A DNA stretch of 64,000 nt, taken from assembly GCF_900129835.1 (NCBI RefSeq), contig NZ_FQXA01000004.1, forward strand, positions 248,001 to 312,000. Direction: 5' to 3'. The stretch's first letter is position 1; every line of letters starts with the position of its first letter. A model generated the notes under the pieces. The model saw nothing but the letters and a program-made list of their open reading frames with translations. It did not search any database and had not been told where the DNA came from. Of this stretch, positions 30,326 to 41,665 are shown piece by piece. Made by a program: the position numbers and the translations under genes. The stretch is from Stutzerimonas xanthomarina DSM 18231 (GTDB lineage: Bacteria > Pseudomonadota > Gammaproteobacteria > Pseudomonadales > Pseudomonadaceae).

Positions 30326-31579
30326 ATGCATTTCGCTTATAGCCCGCGTGTCGAAACGCTGCGTCAGCAGCTGCTCACGTTCATGGATCAATACATCGTT
30401 CCGCGTATTGGCGCCTGGCATATGGAGGTTGCGGCCGGGGCCTATCCCGTTTCGTTCATGGAGGACCTGAAAGCCCTGGCGCGTTCGGAGGGGCTGTGGA
30501 ATCTGTTCCTGCCCTCACTCGGCGATGACGAACCCGGGATGGGCCTGAGCAATCTGGAATACGCGCCGCTTGCCGAGATCATGGGGCGTGTGCATTGGGC
30601 ATCCGAGGTATTCAACTGCAACGCGCCAGATACCGGGAACATGGAGCTGCTGCACATGTTCGCCACGCCAGACCAGCACCAGCGCTGGCTGAATCCCTTG
30701 CTCGATGGCGAGATCCGCTCGGCGTTCGCCATGACCGAACCGGACGTGCCGTCCTCCGATGCCACCAATATCCAGACGCTGATTCGTCGTGAGGGCGACA
30801 ATTACGTGATCAACGGGCGCAAGTGGTTTATCACCAACGCCTCGCATCCCAACTGCAAGCTGCTGATCGTCATGGGCAAGACCGACCCGGCTGCGGAGAC
30901 CCACCAGCAGCAGAGCATGATTCTGGTGCCTTTCGACACACTCGGTGTCGAGCTGGTACGCAATATTCCGGTGATGAATCACCTGGCGCCGGAAGGCCAC
31001 AGCGAGCTGATTCTGCGTAATGTGCGGGTACCGGTGAGCAATCTGCTGGGCAAGGAAGGCGAGGGCTTCATTATGGCCCAAGCCCGTCTCGGGCCGGGGC
31101 GAATCCACCACTGCATGCGCTCGATCGGGATGGCCGAGCTGGCGCTGGAACTGATGGTCGAGCGCTGCCAGGAGCGCAAGGCGTTCGGCAAGTATCTGCA
31201 GCAGTACTCGAACATCGGCGACTGGATCGCCGAGTCGCGCATCGAGATCGAGCAGGCGCGGCTGCTGGTCCTGAAAACCGCCTGGATGATCGACGAGGTC
31301 GGCGCCAAGGCGGCGCGCAAGGAAATCTCGATGATCAAGGCGCTGGTGCCCCGAATGCTGACCAACGTCGCTGATCGCGCCATGCAGGTCTACGGCGCAA
31401 TGGGCCTGACGCCTGATACGCCGCTGGCAGACATGTGGACTGGCGGGCGCGCCCTGCGCTTCGCCGACGGTCCCGATCAGGTGCATCTGCGCAGCATCGC
31501 GCGGATGGAAATCAAGGCCAGCGAAGCCAATCGTGGCGCAACGGCCGCCTACCTGACACCGCCTGGGCGCAACGCCTAG
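30326..31579 (+). CDS. Acyl-CoA dehydrogenase family protein
   Basis: A 417-residue flavoprotein. FAMTEPDVPSSDATNIQT is the FAD/substrate loop of the family, INGRKWFITNASHPNCK the central beta domain, and MQVYGAMGLTPDTPLADMW the C-terminal helical domain that carries FAD contacts in relatives. It resembles the ACAD10/11-like subgroup more than short-chain enzymes. It should introduce a trans-2 double bond in an acyl-CoA, passing electrons to ETF. No other fatty acid genes adjoin it, so the substrate is unknown. A GAGGTG ribosome site precedes the ATG. Confidence 0.88.
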   Translation: MHFAYSPRVETLRQQLLTFMDQYIVPRIGAWHMEVAAGAYPVSFMEDLKALARSEGLWNLFLPSLGDDEPGMGLSNLEYAPLAEIMGRVHWASEVFNCNAPDTGNMELLHMFATPDQHQRWLNPLLDGEIRSAFAMTEPDVPSSDATNIQTLIRREGDNYVINGRKWFITNASHPNCKLLIVMGKTDPAAETHQQQSMILVPFDTLGVELVRNIPVMNHLAPEGHSELILRNVRVPVSNLLGKEGEGFIMAQARLGPGRIHHCMRSIGMAELALELMVERCQERKAFGKYLQQYSNIGDWIAESRIEIEQARLLVLKTAWMIDEVGAKAARKEISMIKALVPRMLTNVADRAMQVYGAMGLTPDTPLADMWTGGRALRFADGPDQVHLRSIARMEIKASEANRGATAAYLTPPGRNA

Positions 31580-31615
31580 CGCGGTTGCCGCCTTCTGCCC
31601 GCGAGGGCCTGTTTG

Positions 31616-31639
31616 GTGGATTAGTGCAGCGCAATCCAC
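31616..31639. repeat. Palindromic repeat of the GTGGAT...ATCCAC type
   Basis: GTGGATT and AATCCAC pair across a ten-base loop (AGTGCAGCGC), followed by GCTACG. It lies 37 bases after the acyl-CoA dehydrogenase stop and belongs to the same loose family as the repeats at 40045-40116 and 62200-62480. The remainder of the 31580-31953 gap holds no gene up to the nosR promoter. Confidence 0.55.
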
Positions 31640-31877
31640 GCTACGCATCAGCGCACCGAACGTCTCAAGATCGATCGTGTATGAGCCCGCGGAGCCGGTT
31701 GGCGCGGCACGCCGCTGGGCTCATCCGGCAGGTAAATCGACCAGCGGCACATTTGCCGCTTCGGTCTGTTATAGGCTTTGTGGCAAGTGGATTAACCTGG
31801 TGGCGGCCGTCCGATTCTTGTCGCTGCCAACCATCGCGTTGACGTGGCTCAATGCAATCAGGGTTACCCGGTAGATC

Positions 31878-31920
31878 TTGATAAACATCAAGTGACGCGA
31901 TGGTCGCGCGCGCCTACTAT
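31878..31920 (+). promoter_or_regulatory. Dnr/Anr (FNR-type) box and -10 element of the nosR promoter
   Basis: TTGATAAACATCAA (31878-31891) is a perfect FNR-type site. A plausible -10 hexamer, TACTAT, is at 31915-31920, which would put the transcription start near 31926, 41.5 bases from the centre of the box: the class II activator position. This makes the nos operon start directly dependent on Dnr or Anr. Confidence 0.88.
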
Positions 31921-31953
31921 CGGCCCATATTCGCAACATTAAGTAGGTAGCTT

Positions 31954-34167
31954 ATGAAGTTCTTTCTCTCTTTCGCAGCTGGCACTAGAGGCGCATGGGG
32001 GCTCGGCTTCGTCCTGCTGCTGGCGCTGATGCTCAGCACGTTCACCCACGCCAAGGAATACGACGTCGCGCAACAGCGCATCGAACAGTTCTTCCCGGAC
32101 GCCAGCGTTTCAGCGGCCGAAGGCGAGTACCAAGTGCGCACGCTCACCCAGGGCGATGAAGTACTGGGCTACGCCTTCCAGTCCATCAATGTGGTGGATA
32201 TTCCGGCTTACTCCGGCAAGCCGATCAACATGCAGGTGCTGCTCGACCCGCAGGGTGTGATCGTCGATGCCTACGTGCTCGAGCACCATGAGCCGATCCT
32301 GCTTATCGGCATCCCTGAAGAAGAGCTGCACGCCTTCAACGCCAAGTACCGCGGCATCAAGGTCGATCAGCGGGTCGTGGTCGGCCGGTCCAGGGACAAG
32401 AATGCGGTCACTGTCGACGCGGTTACCGGTGCGACTGTCACCGTCATGGTGGTCAACGAGATCGTCATGCGCGCCGCGCACGACGTCGCGGTGTCACTGG
32501 GCCTGGTGGAAGACAACGCCGGGCTGGCACAGAAGCCGGCCACCGTTCGCGAGGATTTCTACGAGTCAGCGACCTGGAGCGAGCTGACCGGCAACGGGGC
32601 GATCCGTCGCCTGCACCTGACCAAGGGCGACATCGATCAGGCATTCAAAGGCACCGAAGCCGAAGGCATCGACGAGGCTGCGCCGGATGAAGTCGACGAG
32701 ACCTTCATCGATCTCTACGCCACTCACCTGAACCCTCCAACCATCGGGCGGGCGCTGCTCGGCGATTCGCACTTCGCCGATCTGATGAAGGAGCTCAAGC
32801 CAGGCGAGCACGCCGTCGCGGTCATGGGCAGTGGCGAGTACTCGTTCAAGGGCTCGGGCTATGTGCGCGGTGGCATCTTCGATCGGGTGCAGCTGCGCCA
32901 GTTCGGCAACGTGATCAGCTTCCGCGACATGGACTTCCAGCGGCTCGACGACGTATACGCCGAAGGCATGCCGGATTTCAGCGAAATGGCGGTGTTCATC
33001 ATCCGTGAGCATTCGGCGTTTGATCCCGGCTCGCCCTGGACGCTGGAGCTGCTGGTGCGCCGCCAGACCGGCCCGGTCAGCGGCATGTTCACCAGCTTCG
33101 AACTGCCTTATCAGATGCCCGAGCAATACATCGAGCGCCCGCAACCGACCGCTGACGAGCTAGCCGCCATCGAGGAAGCCAACCGTCCGATGTGGGTGAA
33201 CATCTGGTATCAGCAGAGCTTTCAGATTGGCGTGATCCTGGCTGCGCTGCTTCTGCTGACCGTCATTCTGTTCATGCAGGACAAGCTCACCCAGCACCCC
33301 AACTTCCTGAAAAAGCTGCGCCACGGCTACCTGATTTTCACCGTGGTGTTCATCGGCTGGTATGCCTTGGGGCAGCTGTCGGTGGTCAACGTGCTGACCT
33401 TCGTGCATGCGCTGGTGCAGGACTTCCGCTGGGAGCTGTTCCTCACCGATCCGGTTATCTTCATCCTCTGGGTGTTCACCGCGGCCAGCATTCTGCTATG
33501 GGGCCGTGGCGTCTTCTGCGGTTGGCTATGCCCCTTCGGTGCGCTGCAGGAGCTGATCAACGAGGCCGCGCGCAAGTTCAAGATTCCTCAATACGATGTG
33601 CCGTTCGCCATCCATGAGCGGCTCTGGGCGATCAAGTACATCGTGCTGCTGGTGCTGTTCGGTATCTCGCTGGAGTCGATGACGGTAGCCGAGCAGGCCG
33701 CCGAAGTGGAGCCGTTCAAGACGGCGATTACCCTCAAGTTCGATCGTCAGTGGTGGTTCGTGGTGTACGCGGTGGCGTTGCTCGCGATCAACATCTTTAC
33801 CCGCAAGGTCTACTGCCGCTACGTCTGCCCCCTGGGCGCGGGACTGGCGATCACAGGGCGCTTCCGTCTGTTCGACTGGCTCAAGCGGCGCAAGGAGTGC
33901 GGCAATCCTTGTCAGGTTTGTGCCAACGAATGCGAAGTCCAGGCGATTCACCCGGACGGGCACATCAATCACAACGAGTGCCACTACTGCCTCGATTGCC
34001 AGATGACCTATCACAACGAAAACAAGTGCCCGCCGCTGATCGTGAAGAACAAGCGCAGCAAACGCGGCAAGAAAGCCCCGGCTGGCCCAACGCTGATCCC
34101 TGTAGTGCAAGTGGTAGACCCGCAGAGCGACACGCCTGATCGCGAGCGCTCTCAACCGATCGTTTGA
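31954..34167 (+). CDS. nosR: NosR, flavin and iron-sulfur electron donor protein for N2O reductase
   Basis: A 737-residue membrane protein needed for nosZ expression and for N2O reductase activity in vivo. After an N-terminal hydrophobic segment, a periplasmic FMN-binding domain carries the covalent flavin motif TGATVT near residue 160. Several membrane helices follow, with polyferredoxin-like CGWLCPFG (about 521) and CRYVCPLG (about 619), then a cytoplasmic ferredoxin domain with two clusters ([12 protein letters not shown] and CHYCLDC). It leads the nos operon under an FNR-type box; nosZ starts 31 bases after its stop. Confidence 0.97.
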   Translation: MKFFLSFAAGTRGAWGLGFVLLLALMLSTFTHAKEYDVAQQRIEQFFPDASVSAAEGEYQVRTLTQGDEVLGYAFQSINVVDIPAYSGKPINMQVLLDPQGVIVDAYVLEHHEPILLIGIPEEELHAFNAKYRGIKVDQRVVVGRSRDKNAVTVDAVTGATVTVMVVNEIVMRAAHDVAVSLGLVEDNAGLAQKPATVREDFYESATWSELTGNGAIRRLHLTKGDIDQAFKGTEAEGIDEAAPDEVDETFIDLYATHLNPPTIGRALLGDSHFADLMKELKPGEHAVAVMGSGEYSFKGSGYVRGGIFDRVQLRQFGNVISFRDMDFQRLDDVYAEGMPDFSEMAVFIIREHSAFDPGSPWTLELLVRRQTGPVSGMFTSFELPYQMPEQYIERPQPTADELAAIEEANRPMWVNIWYQQSFQIGVILAALLLLTVILFMQDKLTQHPNFLKKLRHGYLIFTVVFIGWYALGQLSVVNVLTFVHALVQDFRWELFLTDPVIFILWVFTAASILLWGRGVFCGWLCPFGALQELINEAARKFKIPQYDVPFAIHERLWAIKYIVLLVLFGISLESMTVAEQAAEVEPFKTAITLKFDRQWWFVVYAVALLAINIFTRKVYCRYVCPLGAGLAITGRFRLFDWLKRRKECGNPCQVCANECEVQAIHPDGHINHNECHYCLDCQMTYHNENKCPPLIVKNKRSKRGKKAPAGPTLIPVVQVVDPQSDTPDRERSQPIV

Positions 34168-34198
34168 CCTGTCTGTACACGATAAGGAGCAATACCCC

Positions 34199-36100
34199 AT
34201 GAGCGACAAGAGCAAGAACACCCCCGAAACGCTGGAAAAGAATGGCTTGAGCCGTCGCGGCTTCCTGGGCGCCAGCGCCCTGACTGGCGCCGCCGTTGCA
34301 GCGACTGCCTTCGGCGGTGCGGTAATGAGCCGTGAGACCTGGGCCGCAGCGGTCAAGGACGCACAGTCGAAAATTCACGTCGCGCCGGGCGAGCTGGACG
34401 ACTACTACGGCTTCTGGTCGGGCGGTCACCAGGGCGAAGTGCGCGTGGTAGGCGTGCCATCGATGCGCGAGCTGATGCGCATCCCGGTATTCAACATCGA
34501 CTCGGCGACCGGTTGGGGCCTGACCAACGAAAGCAAGCACATCATGGGTGAGAGTGCCAAGTTCCTGAACGGCGACTGTCACCACCCGCACATCTCGATG
34601 ACCGACGGCAAGTACGACGGCAAGTACCTGTTCATCAACGACAAGGCCAACAGCCGCGTCGCGCGTATCCGTCTGGACATCATGAAGTGCGACAAGATGA
34701 TCACCGTGCCAAACGTCCAGGCGATTCACGGCCTGCGTCTGCAGAAGGTGCCGCACACCAAGTACGTGTTCGCCAACGCCGAGTTCGTTATCCCGCACCC
34801 GAACGACGGCAGCTCGTTCGATCTGCAGGCCGAGAACAGCTACACCATGTTCAACGTCATCGATGCCGAGAAGATGGAAATGGCCTTCCAGGTCATCGTC
34901 GACGGTAACCTCGACAACACTGATGCCGACTACACCGGCAAGTACGCCGCCTCCACCTGCTACAACTCGGAGAAGGCCTACGACCTGGGCGGCATGATGC
35001 GTAACGAGCGCGACTGGGTGGTGGTCTACAACATCCCGCGTATCGAAGCCGCGATCAAGGCAGGCAAGTTCACCACGCTGGGCGACTCCAAGGTGCCTGT
35101 GGTCGATGGCCGTGCCGGATCAGAACTGACTCGCTACATTCCCGTGCCGAAGAACCCGCACGGCTGCAACACCTCGTCTGACGGCAAATACTTCATCGCC
35201 GCCGGCAAGCTGTCGCCGACCGTCACCATGATCGAGATCGCCAAACTCGATGATCTGTTCGACGACAAGCTGAAGGACCCGCGCGACGTGGTCGCCGCCG
35301 AGCCGGAGCTGGGCCTCGGCCCGCTGCACACCACCTTCGACGGTCGCGGCAATGCCTACACCACGCTGTTCATCGACAGCCAGGTGGTGAAGTGGAACAT
35401 GGCCGATGCGGTGCGCGCCTACAAGGGCGAGAAGGTCAACTACATCAAGCAGAAGCTCGACGTGCAGTACCAGCCGGGCCACATCCACGCCTCGCTGACC
35501 GAAACCAGCGAAGCCGATGGCAAGTGGCTGGTCGCGCTGTGCAAATTCTCCAAGGACCGCTTCCTGCCGACCGGCCCGCTGCACCCGGAGAACGACCAGC
35601 TGATCGATATTTCTGGCGACGAAATGAAGCTGGTGCATGACGGCCCGACTTATGCCGAACCGCACGACTGCATCCTGGCTCGTCGTGACCAGATCAAGCC
35701 GAAGAAGATCTGGGACCGTAACGATCCGTTCTTTGCGCCGACCGTTGAGATGGCGAAGAAAGACGGCGTCAAGCTGGAGACCGACAACAAGGTCATCCGC
35801 GATGGCAAGAAGGTGCGGGTGTACATGACCTCCATGGCTCCGACCTATGGCATGACCGAGTTCACCGTCAAGCAGGGCGATGAGGTCACCGTGACCATCA
35901 CCAACATCGATCAGATCGAGGACGTGTCCCACGGTTTCGTCATGACCAACCACGGCGCGAGCATGGAAATCAGCCCGCAGCAGACCTCATCCATTACCTT
36001 TACGGCCGACAAGCCCGGCCTGCATTGGTATTACTGCAGCTGGTTCTGCCACGCGTTGCATATGGAAATGGTCGGTCGCATGCTGGTCGAGCCGGCGTAA
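34199..36100 (+). CDS. nosZ: Nitrous oxide reductase
   Basis: A 633-residue periplasmic multicopper enzyme reducing N2O to N2. The Tat signal is [20 protein letters not shown] (from residue 18), fitting a clade I NosZ exported folded. The seven-bladed propeller holds the CuZ histidines, for example GDCHHPHIS. The C-terminal cupredoxin binds Cu[11 protein letters not shown], then [12 protein letters not shown] with Cys613, Cys617, His621 and Met624. AAGGAG precedes the ATG. A terminator-like hairpin directly after the stop separates it from nosD. Confidence 0.98.
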   Translation: MSDKSKNTPETLEKNGLSRRGFLGASALTGAAVAATAFGGAVMSRETWAAAVKDAQSKIHVAPGELDDYYGFWSGGHQGEVRVVGVPSMRELMRIPVFNIDSATGWGLTNESKHIMGESAKFLNGDCHHPHISMTDGKYDGKYLFINDKANSRVARIRLDIMKCDKMITVPNVQAIHGLRLQKVPHTKYVFANAEFVIPHPNDGSSFDLQAENSYTMFNVIDAEKMEMAFQVIVDGNLDNTDADYTGKYAASTCYNSEKAYDLGGMMRNERDWVVVYNIPRIEAAIKAGKFTTLGDSKVPVVDGRAGSELTRYIPVPKNPHGCNTSSDGKYFIAAGKLSPTVTMIEIAKLDDLFDDKLKDPRDVVAAEPELGLGPLHTTFDGRGNAYTTLFIDSQVVKWNMADAVRAYKGEKVNYIKQKLDVQYQPGHIHASLTETSEADGKWLVALCKFSKDRFLPTGPLHPENDQLIDISGDEMKLVHDGPTYAEPHDCILARRDQIKPKKIWDRNDPFFAPTVEMAKKDGVKLETDNKVIRDGKKVRVYMTSMAPTYGMTEFTVKQGDEVTVTITNIDQIEDVSHGFVMTNHGASMEISPQQTSSITFTADKPGLHWYYCSWFCHALHMEMVGRMLVEPA

Positions 36101-36107
36101 CGCGACC

Positions 36108-36140
36108 GGGCGGGAGCAGAGGTTCGGCTCCCGCCCTTTT
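36108..36140 (+). terminator. Terminator-like hairpin between nosZ and nosD
   Basis: GGGCGGGAGC and GCTCCCGCCC form a perfect ten-base-pair stem with a nine-base loop, followed by TTTTC, starting seven bases after the nosZ stop. It should end most nosZ messages and lower nosDFYL expression relative to nosZ. Confidence 0.85.
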
Positions 36141-36172
36141 CATCTGCCTGGAAGCTGAAGAGGAACAACGCA

Positions 36173-37480
36173 GTGCTCAGATCTCAGGCGACATCCAAGC
36201 TTCAACCGCTGGCAGCCTTGCTGCTGGCCCTATTCTGCGGGGTGGCTCAGGCGGCCCCGCAACCCATTTCTACCTTGCCGCTCAAGCCGGAAGGCGCCAA
36301 CCGTTGGCGTCTGCCCGCAGGCGAGTACACCGGCCAGTTCAGCATCGACCAGTCCATGGAGCTGTACTGCGAACCCGGTGCGGTATTGCAGGCAGGCGGC
36401 GAGGGCAACGGGCTGCTGATCGAGGCGCCGGATGTAACCGTTGACGGCTGCACCTTGCTCGATTGGGGACGCGATCTCACGGCGATGAACTCGGCTATCT
36501 TCATTCAGCCGAAGGCGCAGCGCGTGGTTATCCGCAACAACCGACTGCGTGGCGCCGGCTTTGGTGTCTGGGTCGATGGTTCGAAAGATGTGAGCCTGAT
36601 CGGCAACCAGATCGACGGCGACAAGAGTGTTCGCTCCCAGGATCGCGGTAATGGCATCCATCTCTACGCGGTAAGCGGTGCGCGGATCATCGATAATCAG
36701 GTGCGCAACACCCGGGACGGCATCTACATCGATACCTCCAACGGCAACCATATCGAAGGTAACGTGCTGGAGGATCTGCGCTACGGCGTGCACTACATGT
36801 TTGCCAACGACAACAGCGTGATCGGCAACATCACCCGTCGCACCCGTACGGGCTACGCGCTGATGCAAAGCCGCAAGCTGACCGTGATCGGCAACCGCTC
36901 CGAGCAGGATGAGAACTACGGCGTCCTGATGAACTACATCACCTATTCGACCATCCGCGACAATGTCGTCAGCGACGTGCGCAGCGGCTCGACCGGCGAC
37001 AGCATGATCTCCGGTGCCGAGGGCAAGGCACTGTTCATCTACAACTCGTTGTTCAACACCATCGAAGGCAACCGCTTCGAGAAGAGCGCGTTGGGCATTC
37101 ACCTGACTGCTGGCTCGGAAGACAACCGCATCTCCGGCAATGCCTTCATCGGCAACCAGCAGCAGGTCAAGTACGTGGCCACCCGTACGCAGGAATGGTC
37201 CATCGACGGCCGTGGCAACTACTGGAGCGACTACCTCGGCTGGGACCGCAACAGCGACGGGTTGGGTGACGTGGCTTACGAGCCCAACGACAACGTCGAC
37301 CGCCTGTTGTGGCTTTACCCGCAGGTGCGACTGCTGATGAACAGCCCGAGTATCGAAGTGTTGCGCTGGGTCCAGCGCGCCTTCCCGGTGATCAAGTCGC
37401 CCGGCGTCCAGGACAGCCACCCGCTGATGGAGCCGCCAACCGAACCATTGATAAGTAAAACGCAGGAGCCAACGCCATGA
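36173..37480 (+). CDS. nosD: NosD, periplasmic beta-helix copper-site maturation protein
   Basis: A 435-residue protein beginning at GTG with a signal peptide ([18 protein letters not shown]). The body is made of short parallel beta-helix repeats such as [20 protein letters not shown] and [14 protein letters not shown]. It works with NosF and NosY to assemble the CuZ centre of NosZ in the periplasm. Its stop overlaps the nosF ATG by four bases. No internal promoter was identified, though the upstream hairpin suggests one or read-through. Confidence 0.95.
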   Translation: MLRSQATSKLQPLAALLLALFCGVAQAAPQPISTLPLKPEGANRWRLPAGEYTGQFSIDQSMELYCEPGAVLQAGGEGNGLLIEAPDVTVDGCTLLDWGRDLTAMNSAIFIQPKAQRVVIRNNRLRGAGFGVWVDGSKDVSLIGNQIDGDKSVRSQDRGNGIHLYAVSGARIIDNQVRNTRDGIYIDTSNGNHIEGNVLEDLRYGVHYMFANDNSVIGNITRRTRTGYALMQSRKLTVIGNRSEQDENYGVLMNYITYSTIRDNVVSDVRSGSTGDSMISGAEGKALFIYNSLFNTIEGNRFEKSALGIHLTAGSEDNRISGNAFIGNQQQVKYVATRTQEWSIDGRGNYWSDYLGWDRNSDGLGDVAYEPNDNVDRLLWLYPQVRLLMNSPSIEVLRWVQRAFPVIKSPGVQDSHPLMEPPTEPLISKTQEPTP

Positions 37481-38403
37481 GCGCAGTAGACATCCAGGGC
37501 GTGAACCAGCGTTACGGCAGCATGACCGTGCTGCATGATCTGAATCTGACCCTTGGCGAGGGCGAGGTGCTGGGTCTGTTCGGCCACAACGGCGCCGGCA
37601 AGACCACCAGCATGAAGTTGATCCTCGGTCTGCTTTCGCCTAGCGAAGGGCAGGTGCGTGTGCTCGGCCGGGCACCCCAGGATCCCGAGGTCCGTCGCCA
37701 GCTGGGATACCTGCCGGAAAACGTAACGTTCTATCCGCAGCTCAGTGGCCGCGAGACGTTGCGCCATTTTGCCCGACTGAAAGGCGCGTCACTGTCGCAA
37801 GTGGACGAATTGCTGGAGCAGGTCGGTCTGTCCCACGCCGCTGAGCGCCGAGTGAAGACCTATTCCAAAGGGATGCGCCAGCGCCTCGGCTTGGCTCAAG
37901 CACTGCTAGGCGAGCCACGCCTGCTGCTGCTGGATGAGCCCACCGTGGGGCTGGATCCCATCGCCACCGGCGACCTCTATCAACTGATCGATCGGATGCG
38001 CCAGCGCGGCACCAGCGTCATCCTCTGCTCGCATGTGCTGCCTGGCGTCGAGGCCCATATCAATCGGGCGGCGATTCTGGCCAAGGGCCAACTGCAGGCG
38101 GTCGGCAGTCTGGCGCAGCTGCGCGTCGAGGCCGGGCTGCCGGTGCGCATCCGGGCCAGTGGTATCGGCGACAGCGCCGGCTGGTTGCAGCGCTGGGACG
38201 CCGCCGGCCATAGCGCACGCGCGTTGGGCGAGCGCAGCGTCGAGGTGTCGGCCATCAATGGCCACAAGCTGCCGCTGCTACGCGAATTGCTTGGCGAAAG
38301 CGAGCCGGATGACATCGAGATCCACCAGCCGTCACTGGAGGACTTGTATCGCTACTACATGCAGCGCGCTGGCGATGTGCGTACGGCGGAGGGCACGCTA
38401 TGA
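37477..38403 (+). CDS. nosF: NosF, ABC transporter ATPase for N2O reductase maturation
   Basis: A 308-residue ATPase. Walker A is GHNGAGKTT (residues 36-44), the signature motif [15 protein letters not shown] is of the drug/copper exporter type, and Walker B with its following segment reads [13 protein letters not shown]. It energises the NosDFY complex that supplies the sulfur/copper site of NosZ. It is coupled to nosD and nosY by four-base overlaps. Confidence 0.96.
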   Translation: MSAVDIQGVNQRYGSMTVLHDLNLTLGEGEVLGLFGHNGAGKTTSMKLILGLLSPSEGQVRVLGRAPQDPEVRRQLGYLPENVTFYPQLSGRETLRHFARLKGASLSQVDELLEQVGLSHAAERRVKTYSKGMRQRLGLAQALLGEPRLLLLDEPTVGLDPIATGDLYQLIDRMRQRGTSVILCSHVLPGVEAHINRAAILAKGQLQAVGSLAQLRVEAGLPVRIRASGIGDSAGWLQRWDAAGHSARALGERSVEVSAINGHKLPLLRELLGESEPDDIEIHQPSLEDLYRYYMQRAGDVRTAEGTL

Positions 38404-39227
38404 ACCAGATCTGGAACATTGCCCGCAAGGAGTTCAGCGATGGTCTACGCAACCGTTGGTTGCTGGCCATCAGCCTGTTATTCGCGGTACTGGCGGTGGG
38501 CATTGCCTGGCTCGGCGCAGCGGCGTCCGGACAGCTGGGCTTTACCTCGATTCCGGCGACCATCGCCAGCCTGGCGAGCCTAGCGACCTTTCTGATGCCG
38601 CTGATCGCACTGTTGCTGGCCTACGACGCCATTGTTGGCGAGGACGAGGGCGGCACGCTGATGCTGTTGCTCACCTATCCGCTGGGGCGCGGCCAGATCC
38701 TGCTGGGTAAGTTTGTCGGCCATGGGTTGATCCTGGCACTGGCGGTGCTGATCGGCTTCGGCTGCGCCATGCTGGCCATCGCCGCGCTGGTGGAAAACAT
38801 TGAAATCGGTCTGCTGCTCTGGGCCTTTGGCCGCTTCATGATCTCCTCGACGCTGCTCGGTTGGGTGTTCCTCGCCCTGGCCTATGTGCTGAGCAGTAAG
38901 GTCAGCGAGAAATCCAGTGCGGCAGGCCTGGCGCTCGGGGTCTGGTTCCTCTTCGTGCTGGTGTTCGATCTGGTGTTGCTGGCGCTGTTGGTGCTCAGCG
39001 AAGGCAAGTTCAACCCCGAGCTGTTGCCCTGGCTGTTGCTGCTGAACCCGGCCGACATCTACCGTTTGATCAACCTGTCCGGCTTTGAGGGCGGCAACGC
39101 CATGGGCGTGATGGCGCTGGGTAGCGATCTACCGCTGCCGGCCGCTGCGCTCTGGTTGTGCCTGTTGCTCTGGGTAGGTGTTTCACTGCTGCTGGCCTAT
39201 GGTGTGTTCCGCCGTCGTCCCGCATGA
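38400..39227 (+). CDS. nosY: NosY, ABC transporter membrane subunit
   Basis: A 275-residue inner-membrane protein with about six hydrophobic helices and an N-terminal amphipathic start ([20 protein letters not shown]) typical of ABC-2 permeases. It pairs with NosF and docks NosD. The start overlaps the nosF stop by four bases. Confidence 0.95.
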   Translation: MNQIWNIARKEFSDGLRNRWLLAISLLFAVLAVGIAWLGAAASGQLGFTSIPATIASLASLATFLMPLIALLLAYDAIVGEDEGGTLMLLLTYPLGRGQILLGKFVGHGLILALAVLIGFGCAMLAIAALVENIEIGLLLWAFGRFMISSTLLGWVFLALAYVLSSKVSEKSSAAGLALGVWFLFVLVFDLVLLALLVLSEGKFNPELLPWLLLLNPADIYRLINLSGFEGGNAMGVMALGSDLPLPAAALWLCLLLWVGVSLLLAYGVFRRRPA

Positions 39228-39247
39228 CCATGGAAAAGGAAACTGTA

Positions 39248-39802
39248 ATGATGCATACGCTATACAGAGCGTCACGCGTGCTGGTTACCGCTGCACTGAT
39301 GCTAGGCCTGGCCGCTTGTAACGAGGCCGAGCAGAGCGAGCAGTTGCTCGAGCCCGTCGCTTTTCACAGCAGCGATGAATGCCATGTCTGCGGCATGGTG
39401 ATCAGCGACTTCCCGGGGCCCAAGGGGCAGGCGGTGGAAAAAGGCGGGGTACGTAAATTCTGTTCCACCGCAGAGATGCTCGGCTGGTGGCTGCAACCGG
39501 AAAACCGCATGCTCGATGCCAAGCTCTACGTGCACGACATGGGCCGTTCCACCTGGGAGAACCCGGATGACCAATACCTGATTGATGCCACCAGCGCCTA
39601 CTATGTCGCGGGTACGTCGCTCAAGGGCGCGATGGGTGTGGTGCTGGCCACCTTCGCTGACGAGTCCGCGGCCAAGTCGCTGGCAGCCATGCACGGCGGC
39701 CGGGTGCTGCGCTTCGAGGACATTGATCAATCGGTGCTCCAACAATCGTCCGGCATGGCTCACGACATGCCCGGCCATCAACAGGCTCACGCCGGCCACT
39801 AG
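39248..39802 (+). CDS. nosL: NosL, outer-membrane copper chaperone lipoprotein
   Basis: A 184-residue lipoprotein. The lipobox is LGLAAC with Cys24. The copper-binding segment [18 protein letters not shown] and a later Met/His-rich C-terminus ([15 protein letters not shown]) fit delivery of Cu(I) to apo-NosZ. AAGGA lies seven bases before the chosen ATG; a second ATG follows at once, and upstream in-frame starts would run into nosY. Confidence 0.95.
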   Translation: MMHTLYRASRVLVTAALMLGLAACNEAEQSEQLLEPVAFHSSDECHVCGMVISDFPGPKGQAVEKGGVRKFCSTAEMLGWWLQPENRMLDAKLYVHDMGRSTWENPDDQYLIDATSAYYVAGTSLKGAMGVVLATFADESAAKSLAAMHGGRVLRFEDIDQSVLQQSSGMAHDMPGHQQAHAGH

Positions 39803-39834
39803 GCCGCAACCAACAACTCGATGAGGTATTTGAA

Positions 39835-40017
39835 ATGATGGGCATCAGCATCTGGCAACTCATGATCGTACTGCTGATTGTGGTCATGCTGTTCGGCACC
39901 AAGCGCCTGCGCGGCCTGGGCTCCGATCTCGGCGGCGCCATCAGTGGCTTCCGCAGATCCATGAGCGATGGTGATAACGCCGCGTCGGCCGAAACGGTCA
40001 AGCACGAGGCTAAATAG
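39835..40017 (+). CDS. tatE: TatA/TatE-like translocase component
   Basis: A 60-residue protein with one N-terminal membrane helix ([19 protein letters not shown]), a hinge, and an amphipathic helix [17 protein letters not shown], the standard TatA/E layout. It closes the nos operon, 32 bases after nosL, as reported for P. stutzeri, and may assist export of folded NosZ through the Tat pathway. Either of two consecutive ATG codons could be used. Confidence 0.93.
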   Translation: MMGISIWQLMIVLLIVVMLFGTKRLRGLGSDLGGAISGFRRSMSDGDNAASAETVKHEAK

Positions 40018-40044
40018 CGATCCACCTCCCTCGCACCACCGCGC

Positions 40045-40116
40045 CGTAGGGTGGACGTCGCTTTACATCCACCAGGCTCCGGTAGGGTGGTTCGGTAAAG
40101 CGTGATCCACCCTACC
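40045..40116. repeat. Tandem palindromic repeats after tatE
   Basis: Two linked units are seen. The first, GTAGGGTGG...TCCACC, is imperfect. The second is a perfect ten-base inverted repeat, GGTAGGGTGG (40081-40090) with CCACCCTACC (40107-40116), around a loop containing AAAGCGTGAT. It closes the nos operon without a T run. The rest of the 40018-40369 gap contains only the nnrS promoter. Confidence 0.75.
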
Positions 40117-40236
40117 GGCCGCCGGGCGGTGCACGATCCAACCTCGCCATTGGCCGTTCGCACCGGTTCGCGCTGCCTCACTCCTGAGTTCACCCACACC
40201 CGCCGGTGATCGCAGCCGCACTCCCTCGAAAAAAAG

Positions 40237-40250
40237 ATGATTGCAATCAA
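40237..40250 (+). promoter_or_regulatory. Dnr/Anr box upstream of nnrS
   Basis: ATGATTGCAATCAA matches TTGAT-N4-ATCAA at nine of ten positions, and its core TGATTGCAATCA is a perfect palindrome. The expected class II start would be near 40285, with TAAAAA at 40274-40279 as a possible -10. The nnrS GTG lies 85 bases beyond. Confidence 0.78.
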
Positions 40251-40369
40251 GTCTGCCAGAGCCCTCTAACCTGTAAAAAGTAGGCATGGCTCCGTGATTC
40301 CGGAGCGATCACTGTTCTGACCGGAGGGATCTTCCTCCCGGCAGATACGAAAAAGCTCAGGAGGCCTTT

Positions 40370-41560
40370 GTGCAAGTTATCGATCGGCGAAAAGCCTTGA
40401 GTATTCCGCCCATGTGGCGGCTCGCCTTTCGCCCGTTTTTCCTCGGTGGCAGTCTCTTCGCGATGCTGGCGATTCCTTTGTGGATCGCCGCGTGGACAGG
40501 CTTGTGGCCGGGTTTCCAGCCAACCGGCGGCTGGCTGTCCTGGCACCGTCACGAGATGCTGTTCGGCTTTGCCATGGCGATCGTTGCCGGTTTCTTGCTG
40601 ACAGCGGGGCAGACCTGGACCGGCCAGCCTGGCGTTTCGGGTAACAAGTTGATAGCGCTGGCCGTGGTCTGGCTGCTGGCCCGTCTCGGCTGGCTGTTCG
40701 GGTTGCCGGTGGCTTTGCTGATTCCACTGGATCTGCTGTTCATGCTGGGTGTGGCCGGGCTGATGGGGCGCATGCTCTGGGTGGTCAGGCAGAAGCGCAA
40801 CTACCCGATCATCGCCGTGCTTAGCCTCATGATTGGCGCTGATGTACTGGTACTTTGCGGAGTGGCGCTGGGCGACGATGGCTTGCAGCGCCAGGGCGTA
40901 CTCGCTGGGCTATGGCTGGTGGCGGCGCTGATGGCCATTATCGGCGGACGGGTGATTCCCTTCTTTACCCAGCGTGGTCTCGGCCACACCGAAGCGGTCA
41001 AACCATGGCTGTGGTTGGACGTGGCACTGCTGGTGGGAACCGGTCTGATTGCCGCGCTCTACGCCGTCAGCGTTGCGTTGCAGCAACATGTCGCGCTTGG
41101 CGTGCTGTTTCTCGCCATCGCCGTGGGGCACCTGTTGCGGCTGGCACGCTGGTACGACGCCGGCATCTGGCGCGTGCCGCTGCTGTGGTCGCTGCACCTG
41201 GCCATGCTCTGGCTAGTGGTCGCGGCAACCGGTCTGGCCCTGTGGAATTTCGGCGTGCTGGAAAGCTCCAGTTCAGCGTTGCACGCACTGTCGGTCGGCT
41301 CCATGAGCGGCTTGATCCTGGCGATGATCGCTCGCGTCACGCTCGGCCATACCGGGCGACCGTTGCAGTTGCCGCCTGGCATCGTCGGTGCCTTCGTGCT
41401 GTTCAACCTGGGCGCCGCTTCACGGGTGTTTCTAATCACCGAATGGCCATTGCTCGGGCTGTGGCTCGCGGCGATCTGCTGGGCTCTGGCTTTCGCCTTA
41501 TATGTCTGGCGCTATGCGCCGATGCTGGTAGCTGCGCGGGTCGATGGCCACCCGGGCTAG
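40370..41560 (+). CDS. nnrS: NnrS family heme- and copper-linked membrane protein
   Basis: A 396-residue inner-membrane protein with about twelve helices. The N-terminus (PPMWRLAFRPFFLGG) and conserved membrane-associated His residues (WLSWHRHEMLFGF, ARVTLGHTGRPLQL) are typical of NnrS, which eases nitrosative stress during denitrification. The start is GTG with AGGAGG six bases upstream. A Dnr-type box lies in front. Its biochemical action is not firmly known. Confidence 0.95.
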   Translation: MQVIDRRKALSIPPMWRLAFRPFFLGGSLFAMLAIPLWIAAWTGLWPGFQPTGGWLSWHRHEMLFGFAMAIVAGFLLTAGQTWTGQPGVSGNKLIALAVVWLLARLGWLFGLPVALLIPLDLLFMLGVAGLMGRMLWVVRQKRNYPIIAVLSLMIGADVLVLCGVALGDDGLQRQGVLAGLWLVAALMAIIGGRVIPFFTQRGLGHTEAVKPWLWLDVALLVGTGLIAALYAVSVALQQHVALGVLFLAIAVGHLLRLARWYDAGIWRVPLLWSLHLAMLWLVVAATGLALWNFGVLESSSSALHALSVGSMSGLILAMIARVTLGHTGRPLQLPPGIVGAFVLFNLGAASRVFLITEWPLLGLWLAAICWALAFALYVWRYAPMLVAARVDGHPG

Positions 41561-41665
41561 TCGCTGAGCAAACCACTTATCCCGTTTCACCCTAACGAAA
41601 ATGCTGCCTGCCTATTCCGGGACGGGCAGCCTGCGGCTCGGCGAGCGCCGGCATCGGAGATGATG

